NCBI RefSeq assembly: GCF_021245725.1
Contig: NZ_JAJGSX010000036.1
Location: forward strand, 31,027-95,026
Origin: Pseudonocardia sp. TRM90224
GTDB taxonomy: Bacteria > Actinomycetota > Actinomycetes > Mycobacteriales > Pseudonocardiaceae
Direction of reading: 5' to 3'
DNA: 64,000 nucleotides
The notes beneath the pieces were generated by a model. That model did not search any database, had not been told where the DNA came from, and saw only the letters and a program-made list of their open reading frames with translations. Positions 60,920-64,000 of this stretch are shown piece after piece (within the stretch, counting starts at the first letter, position 1; every line of letters begins with the position of its first letter). The translations under genes and the position numbers were made by a program.

Positions 60920-61993
60920 ATGATGCCGCCTTGGCTGGGAGGTATGACCTACAGCGAACCGGCACGAACTGCGGCTCGCCGCACGCGGTCGTCGGCGCTC
61001 CCCGCGGTCGGCCCCCTGTCCGGAATCCCATCGTCCGGAATTACCGTTTATGGATGTGAGCCGGCCGAGGCCGCCCTGTTCCGCGAGTTGGCGCCGCGTC
61101 TCGGCATCGCGCCGACCATCGTCGAGGCCGCGGTTTCCGAATCCACGATCGAGCCGGCATTCGGAAACCGGTGCATCAGCGTGGGGCACAAGTCCCGGGT
61201 CGCGAATTCTGCGCTTCGGGCGCTGGCCCGCGCCGGTGTGCAGTACATCTCGACGAGGAGCATCGGGTTCAACCACATCGACGTGCCCTACGCCGAGAGC
61301 GTCGGGATCGCCGTCGGGAATGTGGCCTACTCGCCGGACAGCGTGGCCGACTACACGTTGATGTTGATGCTGATGGCCGTCCGGCATGCGAAGACGACCA
61401 TCCGCCGTACCGACGTCCACGACTACCGGCTCAACGACATGCGCGGGCGGGAGCTGCGTGACCTGACCGTCGGGGTGGTCGGGACCGGGCGGATCGGGGC
61501 CGCCGTCATCGCTCGCCTGCAGGGCTTCGGCTGCCGGGTGCTGACCTTTGACAAGTGCCCGATGCCGTCGGGTGACCATGTTCCGCTCGACGAGTTGTTG
61601 CGGCAGAGCGACATCGTCACCCTCCATACCCCGCTCGACGCCGAGACCCACCACCTGCTGAACCGTCGACGCATCGAACGGATGAAGCGCGGCGCGTACG
61701 TCGTCAACACCGGACGCGGTGCGCTCGTCGATACCGAGGCCCTCGTCGCGGCGTTGGAGAGCGGCTGGCTGGGCGGTGCGGCCCTCGACGTCCTCGAAGG
61801 CGAAGAAGGAATCTTCTACGTCGACTGCAGCAACAAGGCCATCGAGAGCGAGAGCCTGCTGCGGTTGCACGATCTGCCGAACGTGCTGATCAGCCCGCAC
61901 ACGGCCTACTACACGGACCACGCCCTGCGCGACACCGTGGAGAACTCAATCATCAACTGCCTCACGTTCGAAAGCGGGAACAATCGTGGCTAG
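60920..61993 (+). CDS. vanH: VanH D-lactate dehydrogenase
   Basis: Reduces pyruvate to D-lactate with NADH to feed VanA. Strong VanH signature: GITVYGCEPAEAALFRELAP, CISVGHKS, YISTRSIGFNHID, NVAYSPDSVADYT, cofactor motif VGVVGTGRIGAAV, catalytic Arg in NTGRGALVD, Glu in LEGEEGIF and His in SPHTAYYTDHALRDTVE. It is 357 residues from ATG 60920, about 35 longer than enterococcal VanH; the extra N-terminal 39 residues are low-complexity and the true start could be 60944 or later. No good SD is seen. It overlaps vanA by 8 bp. Base use near the start is less GC-rich than in the preceding genes. Confidence 0.95.
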   Translation: MMPPWLGGMTYSEPARTAARRTRSSALPAVGPLSGIPSSGITVYGCEPAEAALFRELAPRLGIAPTIVEAAVSESTIEPAFGNRCISVGHKSRVANSALRALARAGVQYISTRSIGFNHIDVPYAESVGIAVGNVAYSPDSVADYTLMLMLMAVRHAKTTIRRTDVHDYRLNDMRGRELRDLTVGVVGTGRIGAAVIARLQGFGCRVLTFDKCPMPSGDHVPLDELLRQSDIVTLHTPLDAETHHLLNRRRIERMKRGAYVVNTGRGALVDTEALVAALESGWLGGAALDVLEGEEGIFYVDCSNKAIESESLLRLHDLPNVLISPHTAYYTDHALRDTVENSIINCLTFESGNNRG

Positions 61994-63026
61994 ACTGAAA
62001 GTCGGAGTTCTGTTCGGCGGCGTTTCCGAAGAACACCCCGTCTCCGTCAAATCCGCACGGCAGGTCGCCGAGAACCTCGACCTCGGCAAGTTCGAGCCGT
62101 ACTGGATCGGCATCACGTCGACCGGCGCGTGGAAGCTCTGCGACGGCCCTGAGGAGAACTGGGAGAACGGCAGCGCCCGCCCCGTTGTGCTGTCGCCCGA
62201 CCGGGACGTCCGCGGGTTGCTCGTGCTGGACGAGGGCAAGTACGAGACGATCGGCCTGGACGTGCTGCTGCCCGTGCTGCACGGGAAGCTCGGCGAGGAC
62301 GGCGCGATCCAGGGGCTGATGGAGCTTTCGGGCATCCCCTATGTGGGCTGCGACATCCAGAGCTCCGCGCTCTGCATGGACAAGTCCATGGCGTACCGGG
62401 TCGTCCAGGCCGCGGGAATCCCGACGCCCAACTTCTGGATCGTCACGGCCGACGAGGACGTCGATCCCGATCAGCTCCCGTACCCGGTGTTCGTGAAGCC
62501 GGCCCGTTCGGGCTCGTCGTTCGGTGTCAGCAAGGTGTCAGGTAAGGACGAGCTGGCGGCCGCGCTCGAAACCGCGCGGGAGTTCGACTCGAAGGTGCTG
62601 GTCGAGCAGGGTGTTGTCGGCAGCGAGGTCGGATGTGCCGTCATGGGCAACGGCGCGGATCTGTTCGCCGGCGAGGTCGACCAGATCGTGCTTTCGCACG
62701 GCTTCTTCAGGATCCACCAGGAGAGCAACCCGGAAAGCGGCTCGGAGAACTCGACCCCGGTCGTTCCCGCAGACATTCCGGCGGAGTCGCGCGCGCTCGT
62801 CCAGGAGACCGCGAAGACCATCTACCGCGCCTTGGGTTGTCGGGGCCTCGCCCGCGTGGATCTGTTCCTCAAGGCGGACGGGTCGGTGGTGCTGAACGAG
62901 GTCAACACCCTGCCCGGCCTGACCTCGTACAGCCGCTATCCGCGGATGATGATCGCCGCCGGGCTGTCGTTCGGCGAGATGATCGAGCGGCTGGTGTCGC
63001 TGGCGTTGCCCGGGACCCCTCGGTGA
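61986..63026 (+). CDS. vanA: VanA-type D-alanine--D-lactate ligase
   Basis: A 346-residue ATP-grasp ligase that makes D-Ala-D-Lac in place of D-Ala-D-Ala, lowering affinity for vancomycin-type glycopeptides. Matches: KVGVLFGGVSEEHPVSVKSA, LLPVLHGKLGEDGAIQGL, PARSGSSFGVSKV, and the specificity region GFFRIHQESNPESGSENST, which carries the His used by D-Lac ligases, then ARVDLFLKADGSVVLNEVNT and LPGLTSYSRYPRMM. The length is normal. GTG start overlapping vanH; stop overlaps vanX start by 4 bp. Confidence 0.96.
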   Translation: MARLKVGVLFGGVSEEHPVSVKSARQVAENLDLGKFEPYWIGITSTGAWKLCDGPEENWENGSARPVVLSPDRDVRGLLVLDEGKYETIGLDVLLPVLHGKLGEDGAIQGLMELSGIPYVGCDIQSSALCMDKSMAYRVVQAAGIPTPNFWIVTADEDVDPDQLPYPVFVKPARSGSSFGVSKVSGKDELAAALETAREFDSKVLVEQGVVGSEVGCAVMGNGADLFAGEVDQIVLSHGFFRIHQESNPESGSENSTPVVPADIPAESRALVQETAKTIYRALGCRGLARVDLFLKADGSVVLNEVNTLPGLTSYSRYPRMMIAAGLSFGEMIERLVSLALPGTPR

Positions 63027-63631
63027 ACGAGGACTTCGCCTTCGTCGACGAGCTGGTGCCCGGCATCCGGTGGGACGCCAAGTACGCGACCTGGGACAAC
63101 TTCACCGGCCGCCCGGTCGACGGGTACCTGGTGAACCGCGTCATCGGCACGCGAGCGTTGTGCGCGGCGCTGGAGAGCGCGCAGGAGAAGGCTGCTTCCC
63201 TCGGCTTCGGTCTGCTGCTCTGGGACGGCTACCGCCCGCAGCGCGCAGTGGACTGCTTCATCCGCTGGGCGGAACAGCCGGAGGACGGCCGGACGAAGCA
63301 GCGCCATTACCCGAACATCAACCGGACCGCGATGTTCGAGAACGGGTACGTGGCCAAGAAATCGGGCCACAGCCGGGGCAGCACGGTCGACCTGACGCTC
63401 TACCACCTGGCCACCGGCGAGCTCGCGGAAATGGGCGGCGGCCACGACCTGATGGACCCGATCTCCCACCACGGCGCAACTGGCATCACCCGGGTCGAAG
63501 AGACGAGCCGCGAGCACCTTCGTTTCGTGATGGAGGCATGCGGGTTCCGAGCGTACGAGCGCGAGTGGTGGCACTACTCGCTGAAGGACGAGCCGTACCC
63601 CGACACCTACTTCGACTTCCCCGTCATGTGA
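63023..63631 (+). CDS. vanX: VanX D-Ala-D-Ala dipeptidase
   Basis: A 202-residue zinc dipeptidase that destroys normal D-Ala-D-Ala, so that only D-Ala-D-Lac precursors are used. All key residues sit at the classic VanX numbers: Arg71 (DGYRP), zinc ligands His116 and Asp123 (SGHSRGSTVDLTLY) and His184, with catalytic Glu181 in EWWHY. It ends YFDFPVM like the enterococcal enzyme. GTG start with a 4-bp overlap to vanA. Cytosolic. Confidence 0.97.
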   Translation: MNEDFAFVDELVPGIRWDAKYATWDNFTGRPVDGYLVNRVIGTRALCAALESAQEKAASLGFGLLLWDGYRPQRAVDCFIRWAEQPEDGRTKQRHYPNINRTAMFENGYVAKKSGHSRGSTVDLTLYHLATGELAEMGGGHDLMDPISHHGATGITRVEETSREHLRFVMEACGFRAYEREWWHYSLKDEPYPDTYFDFPVM

Positions 63632-63785
63632 CGGCGCGGCATCTGATCCGGGTCGACCCATCTGGGTGGGATGAATTCGGGTAATCCATCAACTATCCGG
63701 ACGATCCATTCGGTGGCATGGAACTCCCGATGATGTGCCTTGCACAGCATCACCAAATTGTTGACTTCGGTCGGTCCACCGTTTT
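63607..63785 (-). pseudogene. C-terminal remnant of a DUF222/HNH endonuclease
   Basis: On the minus strand the DNA reads GGPTEVNNLVMLCKAHHREF followed by HATEWIVRIVDGLPEFIPPRW and VDPDQMPRR, the HNH tail typical of actinobacterial DUF222/13E12-type proteins. It stops at 63607, inside the 3' end of vanX. Upstream of GGPT the HIRHWAD part of the motif and the whole DUF222 region are missing. A fragment of mobile-type DNA right next to vanX. From 63800 to 63905 nothing else is recognised. Confidence 0.75.
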
Positions 63786-63907
63786 GCCTGGGTCCCGACG
63801 ATCAGCCTGCGGGAATAGGGTGATCCTCTGTCCTGTGGTGCCGTCCAGCGGACATTCCCACCGCACACGCCGTCGCGCCAAGACGTGCCCACCTCCCGGA
63901 TAAAAGC

Positions 63908-63968
63908 GTCGACAACGACGTTATGGCTGTTTGTGAGCGCTAACAACAGCCAAAACGTCGTTGTCGAC
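63908..63968. repeat. 61-bp GTCGAC-ended inverted-repeat element, copy 2
   Basis: Same 61-bp design as 31640-31700 with four substitutions by eye. Here the outer 15-bp arms (GTCGACAACGACGTT and complement) and the inner GGCTGTT/AACAGCC arms are perfect. It follows the HNH remnant beyond vanX. Confidence 0.85.
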
Positions 63969-64000
63969 GGCCGGCGCAGCCGGCGTGCCCGCCACCCACA

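Noticed and set aside
63770..63795. Eighth CCACCGTTTTG repeat copy near the HNH remnant
   Set aside because: Only about 12 bases match on one side with no complementary arm; it is explained by the HNH coding sequence.

Overview
The window is GC-rich DNA (very high third-position GC, many GTG starts, SD sequences of the GGAGG type) from an actinomycete. SARP, WYL, LuxR/NarL, PucR and DUF805 genes, actinomycete-style lipoproteins and a vanHAX cassette point to Pseudonocardiaceae, perhaps Pseudonocardia or a relative. That placement is an inference from gene content. No rRNA, tRNA, CRISPR array, integrase or intact insertion sequence was seen.

Layout. 1-13520 is the 3' part of one giant ORF, cut by the window edge. 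It combines membrane blocks, two amidoligase domains, a PP2C phosphatase, a trypsin-like protease and a possible His/Cys (caspase-like) domain. 13650-15972 holds an MFS remnant, a small six-Cys peptide gene with an S26 signal peptidase behind it, and a VanZ-RDD membrane protein. 16195-22836 holds a metallo-hydrolase, a hypothetical gene, a lipoprotein, an MFS exporter, a stand-alone mraY, an alpha/beta hydrolase and a small secreted protein. 22902-34402 is a run of regulators (PucR, tandem histidine kinase with response regulator, SARP, HxlR, WYL) paired with hydrolases and an imine-reductase-like enzyme, then a CYTH protein and a PH-like membrane protein. 34502-43086 has an Ntn-hydrolase lipoprotein, another lipoprotein and a complete five-gene oligopeptide/nickel-type ABC operon. 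43191-49689 has a P450 divergent from a luciferase-like oxidoreductase/GH13 pair, an OmpA-domain lipoprotein and two DUF805 genes.

49861-53238 is a tightly coupled four-gene operon: NodA-like N-acyltransferase, ThiG-like TIM barrel, HAD phosphatase and sugar-type MFS transporter. I do not recognise this combination as a described pathway. 53347-60854 has idi, a TetR/VOC pair with a shared operator, a large LuxR ATPase and a 1092-residue helical-repeat protein. 60920-63631 is vanHAX, which remodels cell-wall precursors to end in D-Ala-D-Lac. No vanRS pair is adjacent to it. VanX is followed by an HNH-endonuclease remnant.

Three families of intergenic dyad repeats run through the window, almost always directly after stop codons. 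The commonest carries CCCCACCGTTTTG arms and occurs at seven loci; at two of them it forms a roughly 156-bp composite in opposite orientations around a two-gene cassette. The others are a GGAAAG-arm double hairpin (two loci) and a 61-bp element with GTCGAC ends (two loci), one copy of which encodes the C-terminus of the WYL regulator.
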